The notes beneath the pieces are model-generated. The model worked only from the letters and a program-made list of their open reading frames with translations, had not been told where the DNA came from and made no database searches. Shown here piece after piece: positions 24,243 to 37,101 of a stretch of 64,000 nt of DNA. This DNA is from Erythroxylum novogranatense. Its lineage: Eukaryota; Streptophyta; Magnoliopsida; Malpighiales; Erythroxylaceae. The stretch is from assembly GCA_029891385.1 (NCBI GenBank), contig CM057232.1, forward strand, positions 68,907,824 through 68,971,823, given 5' to 3'. Each line of letters starts with the position of its first letter. The stretch's first letter is position 1. A program made the translations under genes and the position numbers.

Positions 24243-27200
24243 TGTAGCACCCCACTCTCACAAGACACGTACCCGACATCTATGGTGATATCCGAGTACG
24301 TACCCCGCAAGGGTGGCATGCTAGAACGATCAATCAGTCAAAATTCATTACAAAACTTTTGTTTCTTTAAAACAAAATACATGCAAGCGGAATTTACTCA
24401 TCAAATTGGGCTCATGTCATTTGAAAACATTTCCATTTCCAAGCTACAATCTTTACAAACATTAGTCTTTAACCTTAAAATTGGGCCCATTTCAGATACA
24501 AAACACTTGAAACCATAAAGTCATTTCATTACCAAATCGTTTATATACACTTTGTACAATTCTTGCGGAACATAATTCAAAAATAAAAAAAAATCAATGA
24601 AGACATGTGCAGGTGCAAACTGATCCCGACCCCTAATCCATATCAAACCTCAGTGGCTATATTCCAATTAGCCTTGCTGATAAATTCCTCAGAACTTGAA
24701 AAGTCACATCATAATTTTTGATGAGTTTTGCAACTCAATGAGTGAACCATCATTGATGAATTCACCGGATTACAAAAAAACATCACATATATCACAGATA
24801 TTCATTCAGAACATATAACTATTTCTGATATTCACATAGCATGGCATCTCATGTGATCATACAATTCACATAGCCAAGTACAGCAACGTTTCATATCAAT
24901 GTATCACTCACTTCAGCTTTGCAAATCATTCAAGGAGTTTCAGTCTTATATGAATACTATATGCATGAGACTCACTTTCGTTCTTATTGTTGTGACTGAG
25001 TGCCTATCACATACTTATACAAATATTGGCCCATAGGGCTCAGTCAGAACAAAATCACAGAGCATAGCTCTACGTGCACACACATATATCACGGAGCAAA
25101 GCTCTACGTAGAAGCGCTTCATATTGGCAACTCAAGTCACAACGCCTTTATCTGGGCATGCATTTATGAAATGCATCAAATACTAATTATGCCATACCAG
25201 AAAATCACATATGATATTCAGTCGGAAACTCATAATCATCAGACCTAAGTCCGACATTCGACATCTGTTGAGAATTCACATATCATAAAGGATTTCACAT
25301 CAATTCAGAACACTTCCAATGCATCAAAACTGAATATGGCCTACATAGCAATCACATATGGTGCTCATACAAAACTCATAATCATCAGACCTAAGTCCGG
25401 CATTCAACTTCCATTGAGAATTCACATAATATTCAGAATTTCAGAGCACACAAAGCCACAATCAAAGCACTTCCAATACATTCCCAAATATTGATCTCCT
25501 CGAACAATTAAAGTCCAGAATTCATAGACAAATCGCAAGCAATTTAATAATATGGGAAGTTGTAACAAATCAAATCAATCAATCCTAGGAAATCATCTAG
25601 GTTGACTCACAGTATGCTCCAATAAGTTATTTCCTGGATGGTCCAGCAATGTCCGATTGGCTTTCGATATCCTCCTTTAAAATAGGCAAAACACATTCAT
25701 AATATCACACTTTGCACAATTGCACAAATGTTCTTTTATGCACATCACTATAGAGAATGTATGCATAATGCATGTTTAATGACAATTCCGGGGTGCAATA
25801 ATGCGATCCATAACAAAATCATTTAGGAATCAAAGCCCTCATTAATACCATCAATTTTTACAATTGAATTTGACCAAACAATGTCAAATAATTTCATAGC
25901 TTCATTGACCACTTCAGATTTTTCCTATAATATATATTCGGGTCAACTTTCTATACTAAATTAGATAAGGTAAATGACCACATTAGACAAAACTTCCTTC
26001 TCTAAAGTTGTTCTCCCATTTCATAGCTTTCTAAAGACACCAAAATCATTTAATTTGGATCAGTATACCAAGAGATATCCTCAAAATATTCCATACGGTT
26101 CATAAGTTCCAGAAAAATTCATACCTCAACTTCCAACCAAATATTGAAACTATTAGAGACACAATTAAAACTCTATTTCTTCATAAAAGTTGTAACTCTA
26201 TGTCTCTAGTTTACAGGGAATCAAGAATCACCCAAATTAGATCAGTATAGAGAAAGTTATGGTCAAAATACGAAAGCATGTTCGAGCAGTCAAAGGATGG
26301 GTGCTCGTCGCGACGTGGGGAAAATATGAGGTCGCGACGAACAGCACAAAAAATCAATTTTCTCAGGATTTTTGCAACGTTCGCCGCGACGAGTTCAAGG
26401 GGAGGTCTCCTAAGTCGCAGCGAGGAAGAAAATGGACGTCGCGGCGAGGAAGAAAATAGACGTCGCGACGTCTGGTTCTGAAACTCGTCTTCACCGAATT
26501 CTTTTTCCAGATTTTTCACTTCTATACCCAAAATAATCTCTAAAACTTCACTCCAGAAATCATTCTTATAGTTCGGCACTAAAAACCGATGCATGCAAGA
26601 ATTACACCATTTTCAACTCTCTCTCTCTCTACTGTGTTCATTCACTCTATCTCTATTTTGTTTCTTTTAACCTTTTCCGCAGCTCATAACTTTACAATAC
26701 CCAGTAAACTCATATTTCATTCCAGATACACTTAACAATTTAGCTCCTCATCTAAATCATCCAATCTATGCATTCATCGAGACTACACCGTGTAATTTCA
26801 CATGCATGTATATATATATATATATATATACCGTAAACTTACTTGCTTAAGCAATATTTCCCAGCAGTGAGAGTGAATCGCTGACATAACAATAACGACT
26901 GATGATCGGCGTTTGGTAAAACCAGAAGAAGGTTTTTCAACAATGCATTCGGTGAAGAGAAAACAACGGAGGAATGAGCTAAACCGATGTCTAGTCACTA
27001 CGTGCACGTCCTACACATGTCACTATTCCATACTGCCATATGTCACCTTTGCATGAAGGTTATTTGTCACTAAATAATCAGTCCACGTGTCTCAATAGGA
27101 TTGGTCCAAATTTCAATATTTTTATAAAAATTCAACAAAAATTTCAAAATATTCTAAATAGACCAAAATTGCCAAATCACATTTTAATCGCATTAATAAC

Positions 27201-27365
27201 TCAATTGTACCCAGAAAATGTCATGAATGCATGTACAATCATATTAATGTGCAAAAATGTGCATGTCACAATTAATTATGCATAAACATAAATTTTACTT
27301 TCTGATTTCTCAATAATTCTCAAAATTCACAATTTTAGCCCTCACATGGGTAACAGGATGTCACA
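24243..27365 (-). repeat. 5' LTR of element A (complete)
   Basis: 3123 bp on the minus strand, from TGTGACATCC (plus-strand end 27365) to GGGGTGCTACA (24243). It has a local duplication around CATCAGACCTAAGTCCG (about 25192-25282 and 25344-25430), and a doubled motif AGAGCATAGCTCT / GGAGCAAAGCTCT at about 25037-25110. The palindromic island (about 26306-26472) and shared module (26178-26264) match those in the other LTR. Confidence 0.9.
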
Positions 27366-28980
27366 TTTAATGTGTATAAAAATGATCTTAAAATGTAATG
27401 CTATTGTGACTACACGTGTTTCGTTTTTGTAATGGGCCCAAGTGTCTACTGAAACTCTGAAGAGTTAAATAATGATTGTAATTTTTGAGACTGAAATTGG
27501 TTACAAATAAGTCAGGTTTGGAGTCGTTCTCCAGGCACATGCGTCATGACGTCTTGAACCTATGTTCGCCATGACGTCTTGTAGTACCCATGGCAAGACA
27601 CTTAGGTGCTTGCCATGAAAGCACGGTGTTCACCATGACGAAGGGGCTTATTCTGACGAGTCCCCACTTCCAAAGAAAGATGATTTTTTGACTTTTTAGG
27701 CATATCTTTTGATGTAGATGTCCAATTGAGGTGATTTTAGATTCATTGTGAACTAGAGATAGAGGGCTACAAGTTTTATGAAGAAGGGAAGTTCGGAATT
27801 AGTCTCTAAGGGTTCGGGATTTCAGGTGGAAGTCGAGTGGAGACTTTGAGTGCTTTTCTTTTTGGATTTTCAAGCTTTTGAGTATTTTCTTTGAATATTA
27901 ATTTAATGGAAACTTGGTTTGTTTTAGGAAACCAAGCCGACCCGATTCCATCGCAAGAGGAAGGACAACAGTGAGTTGGATACTCAAGCGATATTCGGTG
28001 GGTAATATATTTATGGTTATTGTGTGTATGGGCAAATTGCCTTATGTGCTTGCATGTGTATGTGGCATTGCTTGTTTCGATTTCTGGATATCGTTGCAAA
28101 TGCATCGAGATTGTGATTATGAATTACCTTGATAATTACTATGGCATTTTGAAAGAATGAAAAGTAAGAAACCTTTGATAAAATGCTTTAAGCATGAAAC
28201 GAATGGTTATGTGTTTTGTTTGGGTGAGTAACGGATGGAGTCACGTGCACGTCGACGTATAGCCTTCTCCTGGCTGCCCGCTTGAGGCAACGAGATCCTT
28301 AAGAAATCGGACTCGGATAGTTTACGGAATAAACTTCGGTTTATTCGGATCATTTTATGGAACTCTCGAGCCAATTGTTTGTGCATACATGATTGATTTG
28401 TTGAGCATGACACATGTTAAAGTGTTATACTGTGTACGCTTATGACATATTTTGTGATGATAGTAAAGTGATAGAATGATGACTTGATATATATATATAT
28501 ACCTATTGCTTGTTGGTGTCGCTCGTTGCCAATGGCTATAAATGTATATGCCATTGAGCTTTGCAGCTCACCCCATTACTCTCCCCTCCTCAGGTGCAGA
28601 AAGAGGCGATCGCTGATCTTGCAAGGTATCGGAAACTTCAAGCTAGTTAGGAGCTTTGCATTAAGTTAGTATTTTGGTTAGCCCGCTAAGCACATCATCA
28701 TGGAGCATAATCCTGTATTTTGGATTTACACTTTATTTTGTATTATGCTATTTTGAAAATATTTGTTGAATTTCCTTTGGATTGTAATGGCATGAAGCCC
28801 CTTGGCTTATGGGGTGTTTAATTCATTAATGTAATGCATGCGATGAATGTGTGTATGTATGTTTGTGCAAATCGAATTATGCATGGATGTTGGGATCGGG
28901 TCTGATAGGTTTGGGAGCATGTCGCTGGCGCAGCCCGAGGGGCCGCCTTGAGAATGGGAATCCGGGACCCGGGCCCAACA
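27366..28980 (+). mobile_element. Element E: 3' part of a gypsy LTR
   Basis: Plus-strand LTR portion ending at CCCGGGCCCAACA. It shows the gypsy LTR landmarks in order: a palindromic island with CATGACGTCTTG words (about 27538-27660), the shared module (27700-27785), TATAAAT (28537-28543), and the hairpin GAGCT-TTGC-AGCTC (28556-28569). Its left part is cut by A. It ends exactly where D's LTR resumes, so E probably inserted into D's 5' LTR and A then inserted into E. The rest of E would lie left of the window. Confidence 0.65.
28537..28543 (+). promoter_or_regulatory. Probable TATA box of LTR E
   Basis: TATAAAT, 13 bases before the GAGCT-TTGC-AGCTC hairpin and then CACCCC. Same arrangement as LTRs B and D. 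Confidence 0.5.
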
Positions 28981-30077
28981 TGTTGTGATAGAAGAAGTTA
29001 GTTGGGATGAATGTGCTAAGTTTTCATAAGGGAAATTGTATGTCCTGACTTCCAATGAAAAAATGTAATGATCTAGGTAGAATTAGCCAAAGTGTCCTTC
29101 TTGAAGGTTGCAGTTCGTCTTTATAGATTTCCAACGCTATAAAGTGTGCAAGTTTTTGAGATCGGGCTTGAAAGTTATGCTTATTACAAGTTCGGATGTC
29201 ATATAGGATTAAATTCCCGAACCATTTGAGTTTATGAAGTGATATCGAACTCGAAAGAGTGGATTTTGGCAAGGTTATGATTATATGAGAAGTTAGGATG
29301 GATTTAGGACCCTTTGGAGGGGTCTTGGAGGGTGAAATTTTGCTATACCCGAAGGTTACACGGTCTGCCCGTGTAAATTTACATGGGCAGTGTATTTCCC
29401 AGCGCAGTGACACCCTTCCCACCCGTGGGTTACACGGGCTGTGTGATTTTTACACGGTCCATGTAATTCGACCCCCAAAACGACAAAATTTCAAATTTTT
29501 TTATTCATGAAAGTTTTAGCCCTAGATGTCTACTTTCTAACCGTCAAGAACGAAGTTAATCCGACACCTATAGTGAGAGTTATGACGTTTGCACCAAATT
29601 ATGTTCAGTAAGAATCAGGATATGAACATATCGGATTCGTTTGGCCATAACTCCTTCGTCCGACCTCCGATTGAGGTGATTCTTGAGGCGTTAGATTCCT
29701 AACATGTTTTAATACCTCTCCATAAAAATTGGTAACCATTTATTCTAAATTCAGAAAGTTTGATGAAAAGGAAGCAATGGGTAGGTTTGAAGAGCATGAT
29801 TGGGCCATTAACCTACTTTGATTTCTTAAGCATACCTTGAGCCATAGGGCTCCGATTAAGGTGGTTCTTGTTTCTAAATGAACTAGAGACTAAGAGATAC
29901 CTTTATGAAGAAGTTCATTGTGATTTTGTGATTTCGATGTGTGGGCTCGCCTTTGTGGCTTGTATGTCATACGAATGGAAAATTTTTCTGTTTTTTGATT
30001 AGGGTTATAAAGCTTGGAAGTCCGCTTATGTTTTCGTCTACGGTTCGAGGGTTGGGTTCCGAAAATGGATGCCAACA
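28981..30077 (+). repeat. 5' LTR of D, last 1.1 kb
   Basis: TGTTGTGATAG to GATGCCAACA. Contains an island of inverted TTACACGG / CCGTGTAA words (about 29340-29480), and several copies of the shared gypsy module, clearest at 29640-29700 and 29828-29914. Confidence 0.85.
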
Positions 30078-30081
30078 TTTG

Positions 30082-30096
30082 TGGTATCAGAGCGCC
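30082..30096 (+). other. tRNA primer-binding site of D
   Basis: TGGTATCAGAGCGCC, four bases after the LTR end CCAACA. Initiator Met tRNA type with one or two mismatches at its far end. Confidence 0.82.
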
Positions 30097-30529
30097 GAAA
30101 TTGAGATCTTACATGGGCGCGTATGTATAAGTTTCACGCAAGAGAGATTGTTAAGGGTTTAAGCTGATAGAAGTAGTAGGAAGAGGAATGAGTTGTTAGA
30201 AAATAAGGACTTAAGGAAAGTTTGTTGAAACGTGCTTGAATTGATGATGACAATGAAGGTTAATTGGAGTAACCCTATAGGGTGCTCAGTGTACGTCTTG
30301 TGATATGATATTTGGAGCGATTGTTGGGCTTCGAAAACGGGGCCTAACATCCTGTCGTATCGAAGCTTAGGCTTTAAAGGGTCCTAGGCTTAGAATAGGG
30401 GGTGTTATGCATTAGTGTGTTATGTGATAAATTGTTTGCATTGTGAGTTGATTGATTTCATTAAGTGACATGCATGTCATGCATATATGTAGAAAATCAA
30501 AATGTTAGTGTTTGCATTGAAGGAGTAAA

Positions 30530-30616
30530 ATGCTGCCTCGTAAAAGAATACGAGGAGTTTTGCAAGGATCTGTCGCACCTAATTTTTTACCCTTAGAGAA
30601 GGATTCTGATGAGTAA
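30530..30616 (+). pseudogene. gag: gag N-terminus of element D
   Basis: ATG followed by MLPRKRIRGVLQG, like the basic MPPRRRTRG start of B's gag. It runs 28 codons to a TAA. It sits about 430 bases after the primer site. Nothing recognisable of capsid or zinc knuckle follows. Confidence 0.6.
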
Positions 30617-33454
30617 AGAATCCTAGTAATTGCAATCGCATGAATCATATGTATGCACTTTTGTTAATTTTTTGGACTATTAGGAATAGAAACAATGAGA
30701 AGAATGACATTTTGTCAGAGTGTAAGGCAAGGAATGTTGTGGCTATTTAGAAATAAGAAAATTTTCTTGGTTCAATATATTAGACATAAATTCCGTAATG
30801 GTGGATATGTCAGTGAATTTGGTAACAGAATTTTGTTGTGAATTGTATTTGAATTGATGTATTTATACTTGAATTGATATGGATGTGAGAATAATTGCAT
30901 GAATTTGACTGAATGGGAAATAGAGACAAAGGTAGAAATGACAAGATTTATGGTATACAAGCAAAGTGGAATTCACAAGAGGAACTCGGAATTTATGATT
31001 TGGAATAAGATTGTGCTAGTAAATTGAGATCAGAGGGCTATGTGTTTATAATTCTAAATTGATTAAGAATGTACTTATGGAAAAAAAAGGGAGAAACAAT
31101 TGCGAGTAGTATATGTAGAAATCCTCGAGGCTAAGTCGACCGGTCATTATGAGTACATATTTGATAATGTGGTTACATTGGTGAATAATCTGATTTAGTA
31201 CATATGAGATTTATAGTTGGATATGGTATATAAGGTAATCTATGATCCCTATAGTTAAAATTATGAGATGAATCAAAGTACTGAGATAGAAGTGTGGTAT
31301 AGGTGATTGTGTTAAAAAGGTAACTATGACGGAGCGGAAATTTTGAATAGTAGTATAATATTCAGAGGTTGTTTGGAATTCGTTACGATGGATGTATCAA
31401 TAGCATGAGATATAAGTTGGTGACCTGCTAAAATTACTTCTGTGTATAAAATGTAGTGATCATGATGGTACATACCGAAGTCTAAGAGTAAACGACTATG
31501 CCTCTTATTTTATTGAATGTTATTATGAAGGACAGTTTGATTATGTAGAATGTGACAGAAAGTGAAATTATTAAAAGTTCATGAATTGTTGAAATTGATC
31601 ATATTGAGTTATTAAGAATGGTTGAGACATCATTGATGATGATAGCAGTTGATTGATAAAGATTGCATGAACAATATTGATGATAGTAGCAAGAAATCAT
31701 CTTTTAAAGAAGAATTTCATTGAATTAGGTCAAACAGATTAGATAGTCCATATTAAGAATGATCAATGGAAGAGCAAAGCAGAAATGGATATGAAATGAA
31801 TCAAAAGTGAAGGTTGGAGTCATATCCCTAGCGGAGACTCAAGCATAAGAGATAGAGTATGCACAGGAGATATAAATTAGATTTTGATGAAGGTATTACC
31901 AACACAGGAAGTAAGTTTGCAAATAAGTTGAAATGTGTTGAGAAACTAGTCTGAGTGAGCAAACATTAGAATAAGTCAATGTGAAATCAGAGGAAATCTA
32001 ATGAATTAAGAAAATCATTCGAGAAAGGAAGTCAATTGGGAAATTGAAAATGACGTGAAATAATGTTACCTTATTGAGAAACAAGATACTTAAAGAATTA
32101 CGAGAACGAATCATGGGCACAAGGAGTTTTTGGTTATATCTGCTGGAGTTAATAATTCCCTGATAATACTATAGTATTGAAGATTAAAGCTATCCAAGAA
32201 AAATTTGATGATATATTAAAAGTATTCGAAAAGTTGAGAAGTGTAGTTTGAATACTTGAGGAAAAATGTATAAATTAGATGAGTAATGAAAGTAAAGAGA
32301 AATTTGAGGAATCATAACACCGATATTAAGTATATCGTTTGAATTTGGAGACAATTGAACCTTATGAGATGATTATTTGATGTATGAATTGGAATTTGCT
32401 ACAATGGTGATTATTTTGAAAGTGGGAGACATTATATGTACATAAACAGTTGGGATATATATAAATATACAGATCATTAAAGTTTGAGATAATTATTGAG
32501 TTGAGAGAATGGAATACGAGACTGAGATAATACATAAAAGTATTAAAATATTTTGATGATACAAATGAGTATTTCCTAGTAAGGCTAGTGTTGTATTTGA
32601 TACTTTAAGCAGAAATCCTGATAGCAGTAAAGCATATGTAGTGTAATAAAGAGTGTAAAATGTAGAGTTGAATTTTGAGGTAGATCAAAGTACTAATTGC
32701 TATGGAATTGAAAATTTGTTTCACAAGAAAGGATTAACAAAGCCCAAATTGAGGATTCAGAAATTAAGAATCTTATTAAGAATTAGAAATGGATTTGAAT
32801 TCCGAGTTCGAATTGAAAAATGATGTTTTGTAATCGAAAAGAGAGGTATGTATACCCGATGAAGATGATTGAGCAAGAAATTGCTAGAGATGCTTAAAGC
32901 TTATATTTTTGGAGTTCATAGGAATATAAGATCAATGTACAACTTGATTGACTTTAAGCATAACAACCATTATCGCAGTGATGTCATTAGAATATTGTTT
33001 GGAGCGCTATATGACAAAAAGAGTCATCAACCTCTTTATTTGAATGAATAAGGTCAAGGATGGTTGAAGGCCATAATTAATTAGAGACATTATTGATAAA
33101 TGAAATTGACCTGTATTGGGAATTACATGACTCGAAGAAAATGAATAAATTAGATGGGTTAAAACCAAAGGTATGGACGACAGAGAGATAGACATAAGAG
33201 TTAAGTATACTAACATTGTGAATAGTGGATGCAAGAAGTGGAAAATTGTGAATAGTCTAATGCATATTGAGGAATTAGTTAAGAAAGTGAATGACTAAAT
33301 GAGTGATTGGAAGATAAAGTGAGTCTATGGACTATGATCATTTGGGGGAAACTATTTGAGTAAATAAGTTACTTGGGAGAATGAGGAAAACATATGATAG
33401 CATTACCTCCTTTTAGTTGATCACTCAGGTAAGAATTTCGAGGACGAAATTCTT
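30617..33454 (+). pseudogene. pol: Decayed and shortened pol of element D
   Basis: Purine-rich sequence without long frames. Two landmarks survive on the plus strand. One is the RNase H end at 32575-32616 (PSKASVVFDTLSRN, compare [13 protein letters not shown] in B). The other is chromodomain VTWENEEN at 33368-33391, followed by the terminal NFEDEIL and a TAA at 33455-33457. They lie about 0.8 kb apart against 1.5 kb in B, so most of the integrase is missing. Gag start to RNase H is about 2.0 kb against 3.1 kb. Confidence 0.6.
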
Positions 33455-33469
33455 TAAGGGGGAGAGAAT
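33455..33469 (+). other. Polypurine tract of D
   Basis: TAAGGGGGAGAGAAT directly before TGTTGGATCCC. It overlaps the pol stop codon. This is the main reason for placing the 3' LTR start at 33470 rather than 36002. Confidence 0.8.
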
Positions 33470-36400
33470 TGTTGGATCCCAAATTGTTCTTGGAAGTTAG
33501 AACTATTATATGTGAAATGTTGGAGGCAAAAATTTGGAAAATATAGTTGGAACATGTTCATTGAGCATGCTTCGATGTTTTGGCCATAACTTTTTCTCTA
33601 ATTGCCGAAATGAGACGATTTTTTATTTGGATTAAACTAGAGAAATAGGGCTACAATTGTTATGAAGAAATTGAGTTTCAATTTTGTCTTTAAGAATGTC
33701 AATTTTAGGATGGAAATAATGTTCTGGGAAATGTGTTAGCTTAAGACAAGTTTGAAATATTTTGAGCATAACTTTTGATGTAGTGCTCCGAATTGAATGA
33801 TTTTAGTGACGTTATGAAATTAAGACAATGATGAACATTTTTATAGAAGGAAGTGTTAGCAAATTCCCTCAATTGTTCTATGATAATTAGTTAAGAAGTT
33901 AGAAGTATAAGATGTGAGTTTAAAAGACCAAAGGAGGGTAAAATGGGAAGGACCAAGTTAATGAAGGGTAAAATGGGAAAAGACCAAATAAATAGGTTTT
34001 AAATAAGAAGAAGAGGAGAGTTGTTGTGAACCATAAGAAAGAAGAGTTAGTTGAAGTTAGAATTGAACTAAGCTAGTTGGAGTCTTTAAAAGCCAACCTA
34101 GGGCATAGTTGGACAAGGGCTTTAAGTGAAGGGCATAATGGGCATAGAAGGAAGATAGAAGAAGACAAAATTTAGAGGAGAAGAGGGCATTGTCATGGGC
34201 TGCTAAGGAGAAGAGGAGAAGAGAGAGAAAAGTGGGGGAAATGGAGAAGAAGAAGGAGGTTTCAAAAATCCAAGAGGAAAGGTGGAAAAATCGTGGAAAG
34301 GAGGAGAAAATCAAAGCTTCTAAGGTAAGTTATCCTATTTTCTTCTTGATTTGTTGAAGAAAAGGATAGTGTTGTGAATGGGGAAGAACCTAGAGAGAGA
34401 GAGAGGGATTTTCGTGGATGAAAAAGAAGATGGAGAGACCTTTGGATTTCTTTGAGTTTCTAAGCTAGTGTTGTGATTTCTAACCTATAGGAGATATGGG
34501 TAGGTTGGATTTGTGTTTAATTAGGGTTATGACTTTTGGGGTTTTGTTGATTAAGGGAAAATTTGGGGATTTTCCCAATTGTATTGAAGGTATGAATTTT
34601 GTTTGTGTATAGGCAATCAAGAGGCTATTCTAGAGCAAGGAGAAAGAAACCATTGATTTTGAAGATTGCAAGGCTAAGGTGGGTAAATTATTTATAGTTG
34701 TTGCGCAATGAGTAAAATGCATTGTGTGTGTTATTGTGTGCTAATTGACTTGCTTGAAATGATGGGTTGTGGAAATTGCACTATGATATGTGTTATGGCA
34801 TGTTATGCATTTAAATTATGTATGACATTTTGATATGATTGAGTTTGAGCATGATTGTTATGCCATCGATTTTGTCATGGCATTTTGTATAAAGAAAAGT
34901 ATGAGATTATGAACAATTGAATTGAGCATGATGATGCTATGCCTTGTATGATGGCATTTCGATAAAAATCGAAAGAATGATTGAACTGAACATAAGATGT
35001 GATTATGTGCTTTGTTTGGGCGAGAGAGGAACCGTTTTGTAGTCACGTGCACGTCGACATCAAAGCCTTATCCCGGCTGCCCGCTTGTGGCCCACGAGAT
35101 CCGAGAATGGACTCATTTCGATTCACGGCGTAAACTTCAGTTTCGTCATTTTGTTCACGGAACCCTCTAGCCATTGAAATGTGCATTGCATTTGATGTTC
35201 TAAGTTACCTTGAAATGAATTACATTTAGTGTGTGAAGATGATTTGAAATTATGAGTTGACAATTGCTTTGTGAATGTTGGATTCTCATTGATATATACT
35301 TATGCCTAAACATGCTAGTATGTATATGTATTTGGTTTATTGTGTGGCTCAATGCCATTGACTATAAATGGTTTAGCCATTGAGCTGTGAAGCTCAACCC
35401 ATTTTTCCCCCTCCTCAGGTGCAGAACAAGAAGAATTAGCAATCCTTGCAAGACAATTAGACAGCTTCGAGATAGATAGCCTTTGTACTAAGATAGTTTG
35501 AATTCTTTGTATAGCTTAATAAGTATGTTGAACATTGAGCATTCATTTGTATTGTTCTCAATTTGTGATGTGTATTTTGATTTGTAAATGAAGTTTGTTA
35601 AATGATTTATTTTGCATGGAAATGAGAACAGGAAATTGAGGACTTCCTTTTGTATCTGTATATGTCTTTTTAAGATTGGAATTTATGATAAAGAAAATGG
35701 CTTGTGTGTATGCATATGATTCTTCATTGAGATTGTAAATTGTTGTTCTTTTTAGAATAGGATGTTAGCGATTGGAGAGGCTTCATGGGATGAATTAATT
35801 GAGTTGGAATTAAGCAAACTTAAATAGGAAATCCTTTGAGTTGATGAACTTTGAATATGAGTGTTATATATGTGTGAGATATTATGGAGAAGCAAGAGAG
35901 GAGCTTGGTGATTGATAAGATGTTATTGAATTTAAGAAATCATATGAATTGAGGTGGAGTGATGTATGAATGCCAATTGGAGGATGAATGGTTGGGAATG
36001 ATGTTGTGATAGAAGAAGTTAGTTGGGATGAATGTGCTAAGTTTTCATAAGGGAAATTGTATGTCCTGACTTCCAATGAAAAACTGTAACGATCTAGGTA
36101 GAATTAGCCAAAGTCTCCTTCTTGAAGGTTGTAGTTCGTCTTTATAGCTTTTCAACACTATAAAGTGTGCAAGTTTTCTAGATCGGGGTTGAGAGTTATG
36201 TGTATTACAAGTTAGGATGTCGTATACGATTAAATTCCCGAACCATTTAAGTTTATGAAGTGATATCGGGCTCGAAAGAGTGGATTTTGGCAAGGTTATG
36301 AGTATATGAGAAGTTAGGATGGATTTAGGGTCCTTTGGAGGGGTCTTGGAGGGTGAAATTTTGCTATACTCGAAGGCTACACGGTCTGCCCTTGTAAATT

Positions 36401-37101
36401 TACACGGGTCGTGTATTTCCCAGTGCAGTGACACCCTTCCCACCCGTGGGTTACACGGGGCTGTGTGATTTTTACACGATCCGTGTAATTTGACCCCCAA
36501 AACGACAGAATTTCAAATTTTGGTATTCATGAAAGTTTTATTCCTAGATGTCTACTTTCTAACCGTCTAAGAACGAAGTTAATCTGACACCTATAGTGAG
36601 AGTTATGATGTTTGTGCCAAAATATGTTCAGTAAGAATCAGGATATGAACATATCGGATTCGTTTGGCCATAACTCCTTCGTCCGACCTCCGATTAAGGT
36701 AATTCTTGAGGAGTTAGATTCCTAACACGTTTTAATACCTCTCCATAAAAATTGGTAACCATTTATTCTAAATTCAGAAAGTTTGATGAAAAGGAAGCGA
36801 TGGGTAGGTTTGAAGAGCATGATTGGGCCATTAACCTACTTCGATTTCTTAAGCATACCTTGAGCCATAGGGCTCCGATTGAGGTGGTTCTTGTTTCTAA
36901 ATGAACTAGAGACTAAGAGATACCTTTATGAAGAAGTTCATTGTGATTTTTGTGATTTCGATGTGTGGGCTCGCCTTTGTGGCTTGTATGTCATACGAAT
37001 GGAAAATTTTTCTTTTTTTCGATTAGGGTTATAAAGCTTGGAAGTCCGCTTATGTTTTCTTCTACGGTTCGACGGTTGGGTTTCGAAAACGGATACCAAC
37101 A
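33470..37101 (+). repeat. 3' LTR of D
   Basis: 3632 bp from TGTTGGATCCC to GATACCAACA. Shared-module copies are at about 33587-33668 and 33765-33850 and again near 36848-36933. Also TATAAAT (35363-35369), hairpin GAGCT-GTGA-AGCTC (35382-35395), and the TTACACGG island at about 36360-36490. Its last 1.1 kb matches 28981-30077. The region 33900-34320 is very purine-rich. Frames on the minus strand are shadows. Confidence 0.75.
35363..35369 (+). promoter_or_regulatory. Probable TATA box of LTR D
   Basis: TATAAAT, 13 bases before the GAGCT-GTGA-AGCTC hairpin, in the shared gypsy arrangement. Confidence 0.5.

Larger units (their letters stand above)
1..27365 (-). mobile_element. Element A: coding-poor Ty3/gypsy LTR retrotransposon, split by B
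   Basis: The two LTR copies (1-1597 and 24243-27365) read on the minus strand, from TGTGACATCC to GGGGTGCTACA. A primer-binding site lies inside the right LTR and a polypurine tract beside the left one. The interior, with element B removed, is only about 3.75 kb (1598-2426 plus 21317-24242). It keeps a recognisable chromodomain tail but no long gag or pol frame. Long LTRs with a short, coding-poor interior resemble the LARD class of non-autonomous elements. The left end lies outside the window, so its target-site duplication cannot be checked; the right-hand candidate is TTTAA at 27366-27370. Confidence 0.8.
28981..37101 (+). mobile_element. Element D: chromovirus derivative with 3.6 kb LTRs and shrunken pol
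   Basis: The 3' LTR is 33470-37101, directly after a strong polypurine tract. The 5' LTR is represented only by its last 1.1 kb (28981-30077, matching 36002-37101 at roughly 95%), because E interrupts it. The interior (30078-33469, 3.4 kb) keeps a gag start, an RNase H tail and a chromodomain trace. The spacing between these is about half to two thirds of that in B, so large parts are deleted. It is likely non-autonomous. The left target-site duplication would be outside the window; the right candidate is CCAAT (37102-37106). Confidence 0.72.

Noticed and set aside
28981..30077. Complete 1.1 kb LTR pair (28981-30077 and 36002-37101) as the full LTRs of D
   Set aside because: No polypurine tract precedes 36002, while a strong one precedes 33470; the E-in-D model explains the short left copy better.
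34383..34408. GAGAGA run as a GAGA-type regulatory site
   Set aside because: Short low-complexity sequence within an LTR; nothing else supports a regulatory role.
36045..36500. Minus-strand open frame of 151 codons (similar one at 29024-29422)
   Set aside because: It lies antisense in the D LTR, appears in both LTR copies with different length, and matches no known motif.
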